DNA of 64,000 nt. Origin: Leucobacter sp. wl10. Lineage in GTDB: Bacteria > Actinomycetota > Actinomycetes > Actinomycetales > Microbacteriaceae. The stretch is taken from positions 331,853-395,852 of the forward strand of contig NZ_KZ983987.1 of NCBI RefSeq assembly GCF_003569785.1, written 5' to 3'. The position numbers and the translations under genes are program-made. The number at the start of each line of letters is the position of its first letter. Position 1 is the first letter of the stretch. The notes under the pieces are model-generated. The model saw only the letters and a program-made list of their open reading frames with translations, was not told the origin of the DNA and made no database searches. This document shows, in pieces, positions 27,898-37,428 of this stretch.

Positions 27898-27915
27898 GCT
27901 CCGGCGGTACGCCGG

Positions 27916-27921
27916 TAAACT
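27916..27921 (+). promoter_or_regulatory. Candidate -10 (TAAACT) of miaB
   Basis: TAAACT ends 8 nt before the ATG at 27929, inside the short recX-miaB gap; a leaderless miaB transcript is predicted. Confidence 0.55.
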
Positions 27922-27928
27922 GGTGCCC

Positions 27929-29506
27929 ATGAGTCTCGCAACAGCCGGCCCCACCGTGATCGCGCCGTCACCCGCAGCTCTCCGGCCCGACGGGAGTCCC
28001 CGCAGCTACACGGTGCGCACCCTGGGGTGCCAGATGAACGTGCATGACTCCGAGCGCATGTCCGGCTCCCTCGAGGCGGCCGGATACGTCTCTGCCGACG
28101 ATCCCGAGTTCGCCGACGTGGTGGTCATCAACACGTGCGCCGTGCGGGAGAACGCCGCCAACCGGCTCTACGGCAATCTCGGCCATCTGGCGGGAGTCAA
28201 GCGCGAGCGCGAGGGCATGCAGATCGCGGTCGGCGGCTGCCTCGCGCAGAAGGATCAGGGCGTCATCGTGGAGAAGGCCCCGTGGGTCGACGTGGTCTTC
28301 GGCACGCACAACATGGGCTCGCTGCCGCAGCTGCTCGAACGAGCCAGGCACAATGCGGAGGCGCAGGTCGAGATCCTCGAGGCGCTCGAGGTGTTCCCGT
28401 CGACGCTGCCCACGAAGCGCGACTCCGCGTCGAGCGGCTGGGTGTCGATCTCGGTCGGCTGCAACAACACCTGCACCTTCTGCATCGTGCCCTCGCTGCG
28501 CGGCAAGGAGAAGGATCGCCGCCCGGGCGACATCCTGGCAGAGGTTCAGGCGCTCGTGGACGACGGGGCCATCGAGGTCACGCTCCTGGGGCAGAACGTC
28601 AACACCTACGGGGTCGAGTTCGGCGACCGCCAGGCCTTCGGCAAGCTGCTGCGCGCCATGGGCGGGATCGAGGGGCTCGAGCGCGTGCGCTTCACGAGCC
28701 CCCACCCCGCAGCGTTCACCGACGACGTGATCGCGGCGATGGCCGAGACCCCCAACGCGATGCCGCAGCTGCACATGCCGCTCCAGTCGGGCTCGGACTC
28801 GATCCTCAGGGCCATGCGCCGCTCCTACCGGTCGAAGAGATTCCTGGGCATCCTCGACGCCGTGCGGGAGCGCATCCCGCACGCCGCCATCACGACCGAC
28901 ATCATCGTCGGCTTCCCGGGCGAGACCGACGAGGACTTCGAGGACACGCTGCGCGTGGTCGAGCAGTCGCGCTTCTCGAGCGCCTTCACCTTCCAGTACT
29001 CGATCCGGCCGGGCACGCCCGCCGCGACCATGGAGCATCAGGTCCCCAAGCAGGTCGTGCAGGAGCGCTACGAGCGGCTCATGGATCTGCAGGAGCGCAT
29101 CTCGCTCGAGGAGAACCGGGCGCAGATCGGCCGCACCGTCGAGGTGCTCGTGTCGGCGGGCGAGGGCAAGAAGGACGCCGAGACCCGACGGCTCTCGGGC
29201 CGGGCCGAGGACAACCGCCTGGTGCACTTCGCGGTGCCTCGGGGAGCCGAGGAGCCGCGGCCCGGCGACGTGGTGACCGTACCGGTGACGGCCGCCGCCC
29301 CGCACTTCCTCATCGCCGATGCCGACGCCCCGACCGCCGCAGCCGGAGGAGGCGACGGAAGGGGCGGTTACGCCGTGCGGCGCACGCGCGCCGGCGATGC
29401 GTGGGATCGGCGCCGGGCCGACAGCTGCGGCGTGCCCGCGCCGCCGACCGGCGAAGCTCCGCTGGCGGTGAGCCTGGGGCTGCCGACCATTCGCACCCGT
29501 GACTGA
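27929..29506 (+). CDS. miaB: tRNA-2-methylthio-N6-dimethylallyladenosine synthase
   Basis: A 525-residue radical SAM methylthiotransferase. The N-terminal cluster domain has [14 protein letters not shown] (about 31-44), [12 protein letters not shown] and [11 protein letters not shown], supplying three cysteines. The radical SAM triad is CNNTCTFC near residue 175-182, and a TRAM domain follows near 390-450. The last 55 residues (from about 470) are a low-complexity extension beyond the TRAM domain that overlaps the miaA start by 8 nt. It modifies the isopentenyl-A37 made by MiaA. Confidence 0.96.
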   Translation: MSLATAGPTVIAPSPAALRPDGSPRSYTVRTLGCQMNVHDSERMSGSLEAAGYVSADDPEFADVVVINTCAVRENAANRLYGNLGHLAGVKREREGMQIAVGGCLAQKDQGVIVEKAPWVDVVFGTHNMGSLPQLLERARHNAEAQVEILEALEVFPSTLPTKRDSASSGWVSISVGCNNTCTFCIVPSLRGKEKDRRPGDILAEVQALVDDGAIEVTLLGQNVNTYGVEFGDRQAFGKLLRAMGGIEGLERVRFTSPHPAAFTDDVIAAMAETPNAMPQLHMPLQSGSDSILRAMRRSYRSKRFLGILDAVRERIPHAAITTDIIVGFPGETDEDFEDTLRVVEQSRFSSAFTFQYSIRPGTPAATMEHQVPKQVVQERYERLMDLQERISLEENRAQIGRTVEVLVSAGEGKKDAETRRLSGRAEDNRLVHFAVPRGAEEPRPGDVVTVPVTAAAPHFLIADADAPTAAAGGGDGRGGYAVRRTRAGDAWDRRRADSCGVPAPPTGEAPLAVSLGLPTIRTRD

Positions 29507-30416
29507 GACCGGGTCGCGGCCCCGCCTCTGGGCGATCGTCGGCGCGACCGGCACCGGCAAGTCGGCGCTCTCACTCGCTCTCGCCCAGCGCCTCGCCGCG
29601 ACCGGTCGCCCCGCCGAGATCGTCAACGCCGACGCGATGCAGCTCTACCGCGGCATGGACATCGGTACGGCCAAGCTCTCCGTCGCGCAGCGGCGGGGGA
29701 TCCCGCACCACCTCTTCGACGTGCTCGAGCCGAGCGAGGAGGCGGCCGTCGCCCGGTACCAGCCCGCGGCTCGCTCCGTCATCGAGCAGATCCGCGCGCG
29801 CGGCGCCGATGCGATCCTGGTAGGAGGGTCGGGTCTCTACGTGTCGAGTGTCGTCTTCGATTTCGCGTTCCCGCCTCGGGACGACGCGCTGCGCGCGCGG
29901 CTCGAAGCAGAACTCGACGAGAGCGGCGTCGATCCGCTGCTCGCGCGGCTCAGGGAGCTCGCCCCCGCAACGGCCGCGGCCGTCGACGCCCGCAATCCGC
30001 GCCGCGTCGTGCGCGCCCTCGAGGTCGCCATGATCGGCGGTGACGCGCGCGTGACCCTGCCCGAGAAGCCCGCCCTGTGGTGCGCCGAGACCGCCGTTGT
30101 CGGACTGCACTGCGAGCGCTCGACCCTCGTCGAGCGCCTCGACGGACGCGTCGAGCAGATGTGGGCGGACGGGCTGCTCGACGAGGTGCGCGGGCTGATC
30201 CCGAACGGCCTCGAGAGCGGGAAGACCGCGAGCCGCGCCATCGGTTATGCGCAGGCGCTCGCCGAGCTGCGCGGCGACGCGACCCGCGCCGATGCGATCG
30301 CCGAGACGCAGGCGCTCACCCGGCGCTACGCGCGCCGACAGGTGAGCTGGTTCAAGCGCTACCCGGGCATCACCTGGATCGGCGGGCAGGATCTGCACAG
30401 GCTGGACCTCGGCTGA
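29499..30416 (+). CDS. miaA: tRNA dimethylallyltransferase
   Basis: A 305-residue enzyme that adds the dimethylallyl group to A37 of tRNAs reading UNN codons. The P-loop [13 protein letters not shown] is at residues 14-26, with [17 protein letters not shown] and the DMAPP/tRNA-binding segments IPHHLFDVL and GLYVSSV following. The start GTG lies inside the end of miaB (8-nt overlap), so substrate maker and modifier are coupled. Length is standard. Confidence 0.96.
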   Translation: MTETGSRPRLWAIVGATGTGKSALSLALAQRLAATGRPAEIVNADAMQLYRGMDIGTAKLSVAQRRGIPHHLFDVLEPSEEAAVARYQPAARSVIEQIRARGADAILVGGSGLYVSSVVFDFAFPPRDDALRARLEAELDESGVDPLLARLRELAPATAAAVDARNPRRVVRALEVAMIGGDARVTLPEKPALWCAETAVVGLHCERSTLVERLDGRVEQMWADGLLDEVRGLIPNGLESGKTASRAIGYAQALAELRGDATRADAIAETQALTRRYARRQVSWFKRYPGITWIGGQDLHRLDLG

Positions 30417-30467
30417 GCGCCGGGGGCCGCGCCACCCGTCGAATCCCGAACGGCAGCCCGTGGCCCA

Positions 30468-30473
30468 TAGGCT
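30468..30473 (+). promoter_or_regulatory. Candidate -10 (TAGGCT) of the Eis-like gene
   Basis: TAGGCT ends 7 nt before the ATG at 30480, as in the other predicted leaderless genes. Confidence 0.5.
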
Positions 30474-30479
30474 GGAGTC

Positions 30480-31811
30480 ATGATTCAGCCGGACGTACGA
30501 ACCGTGGAACTGGACCGGATCTCCCGCGAGCGGCTCCGATCGGCAGGCCTCGACTACCGTCGGGTCGACCCGTCCGACGAGGCGGGGTTCGACGGCTTCA
30601 TCCGGGCGGTCGCTCGAGGCTTCATCGAGGATGAGCCCGCCGAGAGGGTGGTCGCGGGCTCCCGGCCCGGTCAAGTGGGGCGCCGCATGATCGGCGTCTA
30701 CGACGAGACGAGTCCGCAGGCCGAGCTGCCGGTGGCCACGGTCGGCTCCTGGATCGCGCCCCTGACCGTTCCGGGCGGCGAGCTGCCCATGTGGGCGGTC
30801 AGCGAGGTCACGGTGGCGCCGACGCATCGCCGCCGGGGGATCGCTCGCGCCATGCTCGAGGGGGAACTGCGGGCCGCGGCCTCGGCCGGTGTTCCCATGG
30901 CCGGGCTCACGGCGTCGGAGGCGACCATCTACGGGCGCTACGGTTTCGGGCCTGCCACCTGGCACGCCCGCTGGACCGTCGACACCCGCAGGGCGGGGTG
31001 GGCGGGTGCCGAGCCGAGCGGCTCGCTGCAGTACCTCGACCGGGAGGCCACCGCCGAGGCGCTCGGGCGGCTTCACGAGCGCACGCGCCACGCGCGCATC
31101 GGTGAGATCGCGGGCTGGCCGGTCCGCTGGCGGCAGCTCTCGGGGGCGAAGCCGGGGGAGCCGCACGGGGAAGGCGTTCGCGGGGTGCGCTACCTCGATG
31201 CCGCCGGTGAGATGCGCGGGGCGATGGTCTTCCGCATCGCGGGGTCCGAGGCCGACTGGGCGCGTTCGCGCCTCGAGATCCGCCACCTGATCGGCGAGAC
31301 GGCCGAGGCGCGCGCGGCGCTGTGGCGGTTCGCGCTGCAGCACGATCTCGTCGGCACCGTCGCAGCCGGATCCCGACCGGTCGACGAGCCGCTGCCGTGG
31401 CTGCTCGCGGATGCGCGGGCCGCGACCCGGACGGTCGAGGATCACGGCTGGCTGCGCATCCTCGACCTGCCGGCCGTGCTCGCGGTTCGCCGGCTCGCGG
31501 CGCCGCTCGATATCGTGCTGCGGGTCGCGGACCCGCTCGGCTTCGCCGACGGAGCGTGGCGGGTGGAGAGCGCGGCCGACGGCACCTGCCGCGCTGTCTC
31601 CGCCGGGGGCGCCCCCGGCACCCCCGGTACCACCGGCGCCGAGGCCGACATCGAGATCGGAGTGGCCGAGCTGTCGTCGCTCTACCTCGGCGGCGTCGCG
31701 GCTCGCTCGCTCGCGGAGGCCGGGCGGCTGCGGGGCGACGCCTGCGCCGTCGCGCAGCTCGACGCGGCGCTGCGGATCGATGAGGAGCCCTTCCTCAGCA
31801 TCATGTACTGA
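30480..31811 (+). CDS. Eis-like GNAT N-acetyltransferase
   Basis: 443 residues with the three-part Eis layout: an N-terminal GNAT domain with the acetyl-CoA loop VAPTHRRRGIARAML (about 114-128), a second GNAT-like domain, and a C-terminal SCP2-like domain ending in FLSIMY, whose terminal carboxylate and Tyr act in catalysis in known Eis proteins. ASEATIYGRYGFGPAT (about 144-159) is a family signature. Eis enzymes acetylate aminoglycosides and lysine side chains, including those of small proteins. It interrupts the usual miaA-dapF neighbourhood and has its own promoter. Whether it gives aminoglycoside tolerance is unknown. Confidence 0.87.
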   Translation: MIQPDVRTVELDRISRERLRSAGLDYRRVDPSDEAGFDGFIRAVARGFIEDEPAERVVAGSRPGQVGRRMIGVYDETSPQAELPVATVGSWIAPLTVPGGELPMWAVSEVTVAPTHRRRGIARAMLEGELRAAASAGVPMAGLTASEATIYGRYGFGPATWHARWTVDTRRAGWAGAEPSGSLQYLDREATAEALGRLHERTRHARIGEIAGWPVRWRQLSGAKPGEPHGEGVRGVRYLDAAGEMRGAMVFRIAGSEADWARSRLEIRHLIGETAEARAALWRFALQHDLVGTVAAGSRPVDEPLPWLLADARAATRTVEDHGWLRILDLPAVLAVRRLAAPLDIVLRVADPLGFADGAWRVESAADGTCRAVSAGGAPGTPGTTGAEADIEIGVAELSSLYLGGVAARSLAEAGRLRGDACAVAQLDAALRIDEEPFLSIMY

Positions 31812-31847
31812 GCGCGGGACCGGGGCCGGCCGCCGCTTGCCGTCCCG

Positions 31848-31853
31848 TAAACT
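31848..31853 (+). promoter_or_regulatory. Candidate -10 (TAAACT) of dapF
   Basis: TAAACT ends 7 nt before the ATG at 31860; the same hexamer precedes miaB. Confidence 0.55.
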
Positions 31854-31859
31854 GGAGCA

Positions 31860-32735
31860 ATGACCACGCTCTCATTCGCCAAGGGCCAGGGCACGGGCAA
31901 CGACTTCGTGCTCTTCACCGACTCGGAGGGCGAGCGCCCGCTCACCCCCGAGCAGATCAGGTTCCTCTGCGACCGCCGCTTCGGGGTCGGCGCGAACGGC
32001 GTCATCCGGGCGGTGCGCTCGCGGGCGATCCCGGAGGGGGCCGCGATCCTCGACGTCGAGCCCGAGGCGGAGTGGTTCATGGACTACTGGAACGCCGACG
32101 GCACTCCCGCCGAGATGTGCGGCAACGGGATCCGCGTCTACGCGCACTATCTGATCGCCGAGGGGCTCGTCGCGCCCGAGCGCCGCGACACCCTGCCCAT
32201 CGGCACCCGCGCCGGGGTGAAGGACGTGCTCGCGGGCGTCTCGGGCTACACGGTGGACCTGGGGCGCTGGCGGCTCGCCGAGGAACGGCTGGTCTCGGCT
32301 CACGGGCTCGAGGTGGCTCGCCCCGGCCTGGGTCTCGATCTCGGCAACCCGCACGTCGTCACCGCGCTCGCGCACGTGGGCGAGCTCGAGGGCCTCGACC
32401 TCACGCGGGCGCCCTCGCTCGATCCCGCGCCCGCCGGGGGCGCCAATGTGGAGTTCGTGGTCCCCGAGGATCCGCTGGTGCAGGACGGCATCGCCTGCAT
32501 TCGCATGCGCGTGCACGAGCGCGGGGTGGGGGAGACGCTCTCCTGCGGCACGGGCACGGCCGCGGCGGCGCTCGCCTTCCGGTACTGGGGCGGCGAGGGC
32601 ATGCCCAACCACTGGCGCGTCGACGTCCCGGGCGGGCGCCTGGCGGTGCGCATGTTCGCCACGGAGGAGGGCGAGCACGTCTCGCTCAGCGGCCCCGCCG
32701 AGCTCGTCTACCGCGGGGAGATCGAGCTGCCGTAG
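31860..32735 (+). CDS. dapF: Diaminopimelate epimerase
   Basis: A 291-residue PLP-independent epimerase converting LL- to meso-diaminopimelate. Both catalytic cysteines are present: Cys87 in EMCGNG and Cys229 in LSCGTG. The start [14 protein letters not shown] (about residues 6-19) is diagnostic. With dapA and dapB in the window it completes the ends of the lysine/DAP route, although peptidoglycan of many Microbacteriaceae uses other diamino acids, so lysine may be the main end product. Confidence 0.96.
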   Translation: MTTLSFAKGQGTGNDFVLFTDSEGERPLTPEQIRFLCDRRFGVGANGVIRAVRSRAIPEGAAILDVEPEAEWFMDYWNADGTPAEMCGNGIRVYAHYLIAEGLVAPERRDTLPIGTRAGVKDVLAGVSGYTVDLGRWRLAEERLVSAHGLEVARPGLGLDLGNPHVVTALAHVGELEGLDLTRAPSLDPAPAGGANVEFVVPEDPLVQDGIACIRMRVHERGVGETLSCGTGTAAAALAFRYWGGEGMPNHWRVDVPGGRLAVRMFATEEGEHVSLSGPAELVYRGEIELP

Positions 32736-32818
32736 CGGGCGGCCCCGGTGCGCGCTGGCGCAGAGGCTTGCCTTCCGGTCGTCCTGCGTCAGGCGAGTCG
32801 CGGGATTCACGCGTCTGG

Positions 32819-32892
32819 ATCCTGCGACTGCGCGCAGGATGACGGGTGACAGGGCGAGCGTGCGGTTCCGGTCGTTCTGCGCGCGGGATGAC
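32819..32892. repeat. REP-like hairpin repeats between dapF and the AsnC-type regulator
   Basis: ATCCTGCG (32819-32826) pairs with CGCAGGAT (32833-32840), and an imperfect palindrome GTCGTTCTGCGCGCGGGATGAC-like sequence spans 32871-32892. Two segments begin with the same TTCCGGTCGT (about 32773 and 32866). The GGATGAC ends resemble dispersed REP-type elements seen in other GC-rich genomes. They may also terminate the two convergent genes. Confidence 0.5.
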
Positions 32893-32914
32893 GAGGGATG
32901 CCCGCGGTCGAGGG

Positions 32915-33961
32915 CTACGCGCGGTCCACGAGGGTGAGGGGCACCCGGCCCCGGTTTCGACCGTGCTCGTCCAGCAGCACGCCCACCCGCTTCACCGTGG
33001 AGAGCTCGATGTGGCGTCCGACGACTCGAGTTCCCGGAGCGAGGCCGGTGACCGTGATCTCGCAGGCGTGGAGCTCGGCGAAGGTCTGCAGCCAGAGCGT
33101 GACGAGCAGATTCGCCTGCCCCACCACTTCGGCGCAGACGCGGCAGTCGAGCCGCCCGCTGAACCAGCGCCCCACGGATTCGAGGTGTGCCGCGGGAACG
33201 TCGAGCAGGAGCGTGATGCCGCGTCGCCCCTGCTTCAGCGGAGCGGCCGCGTCGCAGCGGAGGGAGAACGCTCCCGCCGCCAGCAGGCTCTCCACTCGAC
33301 GTCGGGCGGTGGCCGGCGCGACGCCGCACCGCTCCCCGAGCTCGGTCCAGCTCATCCGCCCGTCGACGCCGAGTGCGTCGATGAGCCCGGCATCGATCGA
33401 GTCGCGCACGGGTGACGCGGCTCGGCCGCCGACCCCCTCGCCGATCTGCCGGGCCTTCCCCCGTTCGATCGCCCCGGCGCGCCACCGGGTGGCGTCTCGG
33501 TGCAGTCGAGTCGCCACCATCGCTTCGCGCTGAATGACCTCCTCGGCGATGTCTCCGCCGCGGGAGAGCAGCCCGGTCAGGTCGGCGGCGGTCGGGGTGA
33601 GGCAGTCCACGAGCAGATCGTGCGTGCCGGCGATCTGCGAGATGGTGCCGAACATCGGCTCCGCTCTCAGGCCCTCGAGCACTGCGGGGATGCGGCCGGG
33701 CTTCACGCTGAGCAGCACGAAGGCCGTGGAACCGCTGTCGAGGTGATGCGCTCCAGGGGCCGTCGTCACCCACGCGAGCCCCGCCTGAACGAGCGCCTGC
33801 CAGCGTCGCGAGAGCGTGGAGGGGGCCACGTCGAGCACCTCGCCGAGCCGGTACCAGCTCGCGCGAGGGTCGATCTGCAGCGCGTTGATGAGCTCCAGAT
33901 CGGATTCGGAGAGGTTGGCAGAATCGTGCAGAATCTGCTCGTTGACTTCTGATTCGTGCAT
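32915..33961 (-). CDS. Lrp/AsnC family regulator with two DNA-binding halves
   Basis: 348 residues, double the usual Lrp length. One AsnC-type helix-turn-helix is at about residues 18-60 (LSESDLELINALQIDPRASW, WYRLGEVLDVAPSTLSRRW), a second at about 188-230 (DAGLIDALGVDGRMSWTELG, ERCGVAPATARRRVE). Each is followed by an RAM-like ligand domain. It is divergent from an MFS transporter and an M20 amidohydrolase, so it probably senses their substrate and controls them. An inverted repeat covers its own start codon. Confidence 0.85.
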   Translation of the reverse strand: MHESEVNEQILHDSANLSESDLELINALQIDPRASWYRLGEVLDVAPSTLSRRWQALVQAGLAWVTTAPGAHHLDSGSTAFVLLSVKPGRIPAVLEGLRAEPMFGTISQIAGTHDLLVDCLTPTAADLTGLLSRGGDIAEEVIQREAMVATRLHRDATRWRAGAIERGKARQIGEGVGGRAASPVRDSIDAGLIDALGVDGRMSWTELGERCGVAPATARRRVESLLAAGAFSLRCDAAAPLKQGRRGITLLLDVPAAHLESVGRWFSGRLDCRVCAEVVGQANLLVTLWLQTFAELHACEITVTGLAPGTRVVGRHIELSTVKRVGVLLDEHGRNRGRVPLTLVDRA

Positions 33962-33972
33962 TCTAGAAGAAT
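33960..33972. promoter_or_regulatory. Candidate operator at the regulator start
   Basis: ATTCT-AGA-AGAAT is a perfect 5-bp inverted repeat that includes the start codon of the minus-strand regulator. It is AT-rich against the background, and related CAGAATC and ATTCGTGCA words recur just inside the gene (33919-33960). Autorepression is inferred. Confidence 0.35.
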
Positions 33973-34059
33973 ATCCTGCGGTCGTTCATACGCTGATGCT
34001 GCTTCGCACGATGTGCGTTGAGCCGCAGAGCCGCGGCTACACCCCGTTCAAGGACTCTT

Positions 34060-35502
34060 ATGACCGCACAGACCTCCCAGCTACGATCCGATTCACGGGT
34101 GCCTTCGATCGTGTTGATCATCCTCGCCATGGGCGTCGTCGAGATGCTCAGCGGCGTGACGCAGGGCTACCTCCCGCCGTTGCTGCCGGCGCTGGGGCCG
34201 GTGATCGGGATCGACGACCCCGGCATCAACGGCCTCTTCCTGATCTCCAACGTGTCGTTCGCGGTGATGACGCCGATCGTGTCTCGGCTCGGAGACAGCT
34301 ACGGCTATCGCCTGGTGCTGCGCTGGTCGACCGTCGCGGTCTCCATCGGCGCGCTCGCGATGGCCGTGGCGCCCTCGCTGATCACCATCACCATCGGGAT
34401 CGTTCTGCTCACCTGCGTGGTGGGCTTCATCCCGCTGATGATGGGGATCCTCCGCACGACCAGTCCCGCGCACACCCGGAACGGCGTCAGCGTGATGATC
34501 GGCGTGCTCATGATCACCGTCGGGTTCGGTGGTCTCATCGCCGGCCTCGTCGGAGCAGAGGACCCGCAACGCGGCCTCTGGATCGCCGTGCCGATCGCCG
34601 TGCTCTCCCTGGCGGCCACCTTCGTGCTCCCCGACGCCGGCACGCCGACCCGTCAGCCGCTAGCGGTGCTCCCGCTCGCCACCTGCTCGCTCGGGTTGAT
34701 CGGTTTCGTCGTGGCCCTGGCGATGGGGCCCGAGTGGGGCTGGTTCGACGTGCGCACGCTGGGATCCGGCATCCTGGGCGTCGCGCTGCTGACGATCTGG
34801 GTCTGGATCGACAGCCGCAAGACCGCCAAGCGCCGCACCTTCCTGGACCTCTCGATGCTCCGGATCCCTCAGATCCGCTCCATCACGGTTTCGACCTTCT
34901 TCTTCGGCTTCGCGACGATCAGCTACTTCGGCACGAACGGCATCTTCCTCCACGCGGACCCCCAGGAGGTCGGCTACGGCTTCGGCCTCTCGCCGTTCGG
35001 GGTGGCCACGGTGCTCGCGCTCACCTCGATCGCCTCGCTGCTCTCCTCCCTCGTCACGGTCAGGATGATGTCCGTCATCGGGGAGAACATCACCATGCTG
35101 GTCGCGGGCGTGATCCTCGCCGCGGGGTTCTCAACGATCCTGTTCGGACACCGCAGCTTCGTGCTCTACTGCCTCGGCTTCACCCTGTTCAACGTGTCGC
35201 TCGGCATGTACCAGGCCGCGACCAGAGCCCTCTCGGTCGAGGGGGTGCCGATCCACCAGACGTCATCGGCCGCGGGTCTCAACGAGCTCGCGCTTTCCGT
35301 GGGCATCGCGGTCGGCGCGGCGATGATCCGCATGATCTCGGCCGCGTCGGTCACCGAAGCGGGCAAGATCTCCGAGGGCGGCCTCTGGGCCATCTGGGTG
35401 GTGCTCGCCGTGGCCGCGCTCTGCGCCGGGATCGCCGGCTTCAGCTACCGTCGCCCGCAGTACCGGGTCAGCGCCACCGGAACCATCGGGGTGACGGAGT
35501 GA
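34060..35502 (+). CDS. MFS transporter
   Basis: A 480-residue integral membrane protein with about 12-14 helices. The ATG at 34060 follows an AAGGA ribosome site. Helix 1 begins VPSIVLIILAMGVVEMLSG and the loop 2-3 motif is RLGDSYGYRLVLRW, the G-x-x-x-D-R/Y-x-G-R form of major facilitators. It resembles drug-proton antiporters of the DHA2 type, but its coupling to a peptidase-like hydrolase suggests uptake of an acylated or amide substrate, or export of a product. It overlaps the next gene by 4 nt (GTGA). Confidence 0.87.
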   Translation: MTAQTSQLRSDSRVPSIVLIILAMGVVEMLSGVTQGYLPPLLPALGPVIGIDDPGINGLFLISNVSFAVMTPIVSRLGDSYGYRLVLRWSTVAVSIGALAMAVAPSLITITIGIVLLTCVVGFIPLMMGILRTTSPAHTRNGVSVMIGVLMITVGFGGLIAGLVGAEDPQRGLWIAVPIAVLSLAATFVLPDAGTPTRQPLAVLPLATCSLGLIGFVVALAMGPEWGWFDVRTLGSGILGVALLTIWVWIDSRKTAKRRTFLDLSMLRIPQIRSITVSTFFFGFATISYFGTNGIFLHADPQEVGYGFGLSPFGVATVLALTSIASLLSSLVTVRMMSVIGENITMLVAGVILAAGFSTILFGHRSFVLYCLGFTLFNVSLGMYQAATRALSVEGVPIHQTSSAAGLNELALSVGIAVGAAMIRMISAASVTEAGKISEGGLWAIWVVLAVAALCAGIAGFSYRRPQYRVSATGTIGVTE

Positions 35503-36656
35503 AGCCGGGCTCGCGCGGTGAACTGAGGGCCCGGATCGCGGCCACCGTCGAGGCGCGCGCCCCGCAGCTGATCCGGCTCAGCCATGAACTGCACGGCGAT
35601 CCCGAACTCGGCGGCGAGGAGCACCGTGCGAAGCACCGCATCGCGCAGCAGCTCGCCGACGCGGGTTTCGTCTGCGACGAACGGCAGCCGTCGGCGCCGA
35701 CAGCGCTTGCGGTGCGGCGCGGAAACGGCGCTCTCACCGTCGTGTGCTGCATCGAGGTCGACGCGCTTCCCGATATCGGCCACGCCTGCGGACACAACGT
35801 CAACGCCGCGGCCGCGCTGGGCGCGGCGCTCGCACTGGCCGACATCGCCGAGGAAGCCGACCTGACCGTATCGGCGCTCGTGACCCCGGCTGAAGAGACG
35901 AGCGGCGGCAAGATCGATCTCATCCGCGAGGGATTCCTCGACGGCGCGCATATCGCGCTCATGGCGCATGCGTCGGGATCGGACTCCGTGGGGAACTCGT
36001 CCCTGGCGATGACGATGTGGTCGTTCGAGTACACCGGTCGCGCCGCCCACTGCGCCGCGGCCCCGTCGGAGGGCGTCAACGCGCTCGACGCGGCGGTCAT
36101 CGCGCAGACCTCGATCGCGCTGGCGCGGCAGCAGCTGCCGAGCGGTTCGATCGTCTCGGTCGTGATCGATGAGGGCGGATCCGCCGTGAACGTGATCCCC
36201 GAGCGCACACGCGGGCGCGTCGAGATGCGGGCCCCGACCCGCGAGGCGCTGGAGACGATCACGGCGCGGATCCGGAAGTGCCTGCAGGCCGGCGCTCTCG
36301 CGACCGACTGCGCGCTCGACATCGCCGAGCCGGGGAACAGCTTCTCCCAGCTCGAACAGGACGAGGCGCTGTGCCTCGCGTATCAGGAGGCGATGGTGGA
36401 TCGGGGCAGAACCGTGGCCTTCAGCCGTCAGGCGGTCGCCTCGACGGATTTCGGCAACGTCTCTCTGATCGTGCCGAGTCTGCACCCGATGATCGGATAC
36501 GAGGTGGGCGGGGCCGCTCACCACACCGCGGAGTTCGCCGCCCACGGCAGCTCGGAGTCGGCGGATCGAGCGGTGCAGGATGCGGCGTACGGTCTGGCCG
36601 TGGCCGCGCTCTCCGTGGCCTCCGACCCGGTCGAGCGAGAGCGACTGCTCCGATAA
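35499..36656 (+). CDS. M20 family amidohydrolase / aminoacylase
   Basis: A 385-residue dinuclear metal amidohydrolase of the M20D group (hippuricase and aminobenzoyl-glutamate hydrolase relatives). Metal ligands are seen in IGHACGHNVNAA (about residues 91-102), the Glu pair in PAEETSGGK (near 130), and MAHASGSDS near 158; a dimerisation lid follows and the last ligand is in AAHHTAEF near residue 340. It probably releases an amino acid from an N-acyl or amide conjugate in the cytoplasm. It is co-translated with the MFS gene under the divergent AsnC-type regulator. Confidence 0.87.
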   Translation: MKPGSRGELRARIAATVEARAPQLIRLSHELHGDPELGGEEHRAKHRIAQQLADAGFVCDERQPSAPTALAVRRGNGALTVVCCIEVDALPDIGHACGHNVNAAAALGAALALADIAEEADLTVSALVTPAEETSGGKIDLIREGFLDGAHIALMAHASGSDSVGNSSLAMTMWSFEYTGRAAHCAAAPSEGVNALDAAVIAQTSIALARQQLPSGSIVSVVIDEGGSAVNVIPERTRGRVEMRAPTREALETITARIRKCLQAGALATDCALDIAEPGNSFSQLEQDEALCLAYQEAMVDRGRTVAFSRQAVASTDFGNVSLIVPSLHPMIGYEVGGAAHHTAEFAAHGSSESADRAVQDAAYGLAVAALSVASDPVERERLLR

Positions 36657-36689
36657 CCGGCGCCGGGCGCCCGTCCCGCCGGGGCGCCC

Positions 36690-37304
36690 TCAGCGCTGCG
36701 CGCGGATCACGTGGAAGCCCTTGTCCCGGGCGGCGCGATCCACCGTCAGCTCCGGGAACTCCGCGCCGATCCAGCGCTGCAGCGAGTCGGCGCCGAGATG
36801 CTTAGCCACGACGAGGTGAGCCGCCCCGCCGTCGACGAGCCGGGGCAGCCATCGGCGCAGGATCCCGTGCAGCACCTCCTTGCCCACCCGGATCGGGGGA
36901 TTCGAGCGGATGCCCGCGAACCGGAGCTCGTCCGGGACCTCCTCCGGCGCGCGGACGAGCACGTTCGCGAGGCCGAGGCGCGCCGCGTTCTCCCGGGTGA
37001 GCTCTCTGGAGCGCTCGTTGACGTCGATGGCCCAGACCTCCCGTCCGGGGGTCTCGAGGGCCGCGGAGAGCGCGATCGGCCCCCAGCCGCAGCCGATGTC
37101 GAGGATCGGGCCCGATCCCTCGCCGGCCGGCCCCGACTCGCGCTCGAGCGCGCGCAGCAGCACGGCCGTGCCGCGGTCCAGGTGCTCCGGGCTGAAGACT
37201 CCGCCCGCGGTCGTCACGGTGCGGGGCGCGCCCGCCAGCACCACCTCGATCTCGCGGGGCCGGTACTCGCCCGAGGGCGTCTCCGAGAAGTAGTGCTGCG
37301 TCAC
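36690..37304 (-). CDS. Class I SAM-dependent methyltransferase (RsmC-like)
   Basis: 204 residues from the GTG at 37304. The start HYFSETPSGEYRPREIEV is typical. SAM-binding motif I is ILDIGCGWGPIAL (about 68-80), and the catalytic SNPPIRVGKE near residue 132 is the N-P-P-[IF]-R form of RsmC/RlmG enzymes that methylate guanine N2 in rRNA. Small actinobacterial homologues lie beside hflX. It is divergent from hflX across a 124-nt gap. Confidence 0.87.
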   Translation of the reverse strand: MTQHYFSETPSGEYRPREIEVVLAGAPRTVTTAGGVFSPEHLDRGTAVLLRALERESGPAGEGSGPILDIGCGWGPIALSAALETPGREVWAIDVNERSRELTRENAARLGLANVLVRAPEEVPDELRFAGIRSNPPIRVGKEVLHGILRRWLPRLVDGGAAHLVVAKHLGADSLQRWIGAEFPELTVDRAARDKGFHVIRAQR

Positions 37305-37413
37305 CCCTCCAGTATTCCAGTTGACGCCGCGCCGGGTGCGCCGGGTGCACCGGGGATCCGGGTGGCCGATCCCGCTCTCGGCGAACGGCCGACACGCCCG
37401 GGATGATCCGGCG

Positions 37414-37419
37414 TACACT
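37414..37419 (+). promoter_or_regulatory. Candidate -10 (TACACT) of hflX
   Basis: TACACT ends 10 nt before the ATG at 37429, with GGAGG (37420-37424) in between, so a very short leader carrying a ribosome site is possible. Confidence 0.45.
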
Positions 37420-37428
37420 GGAGGCCAG

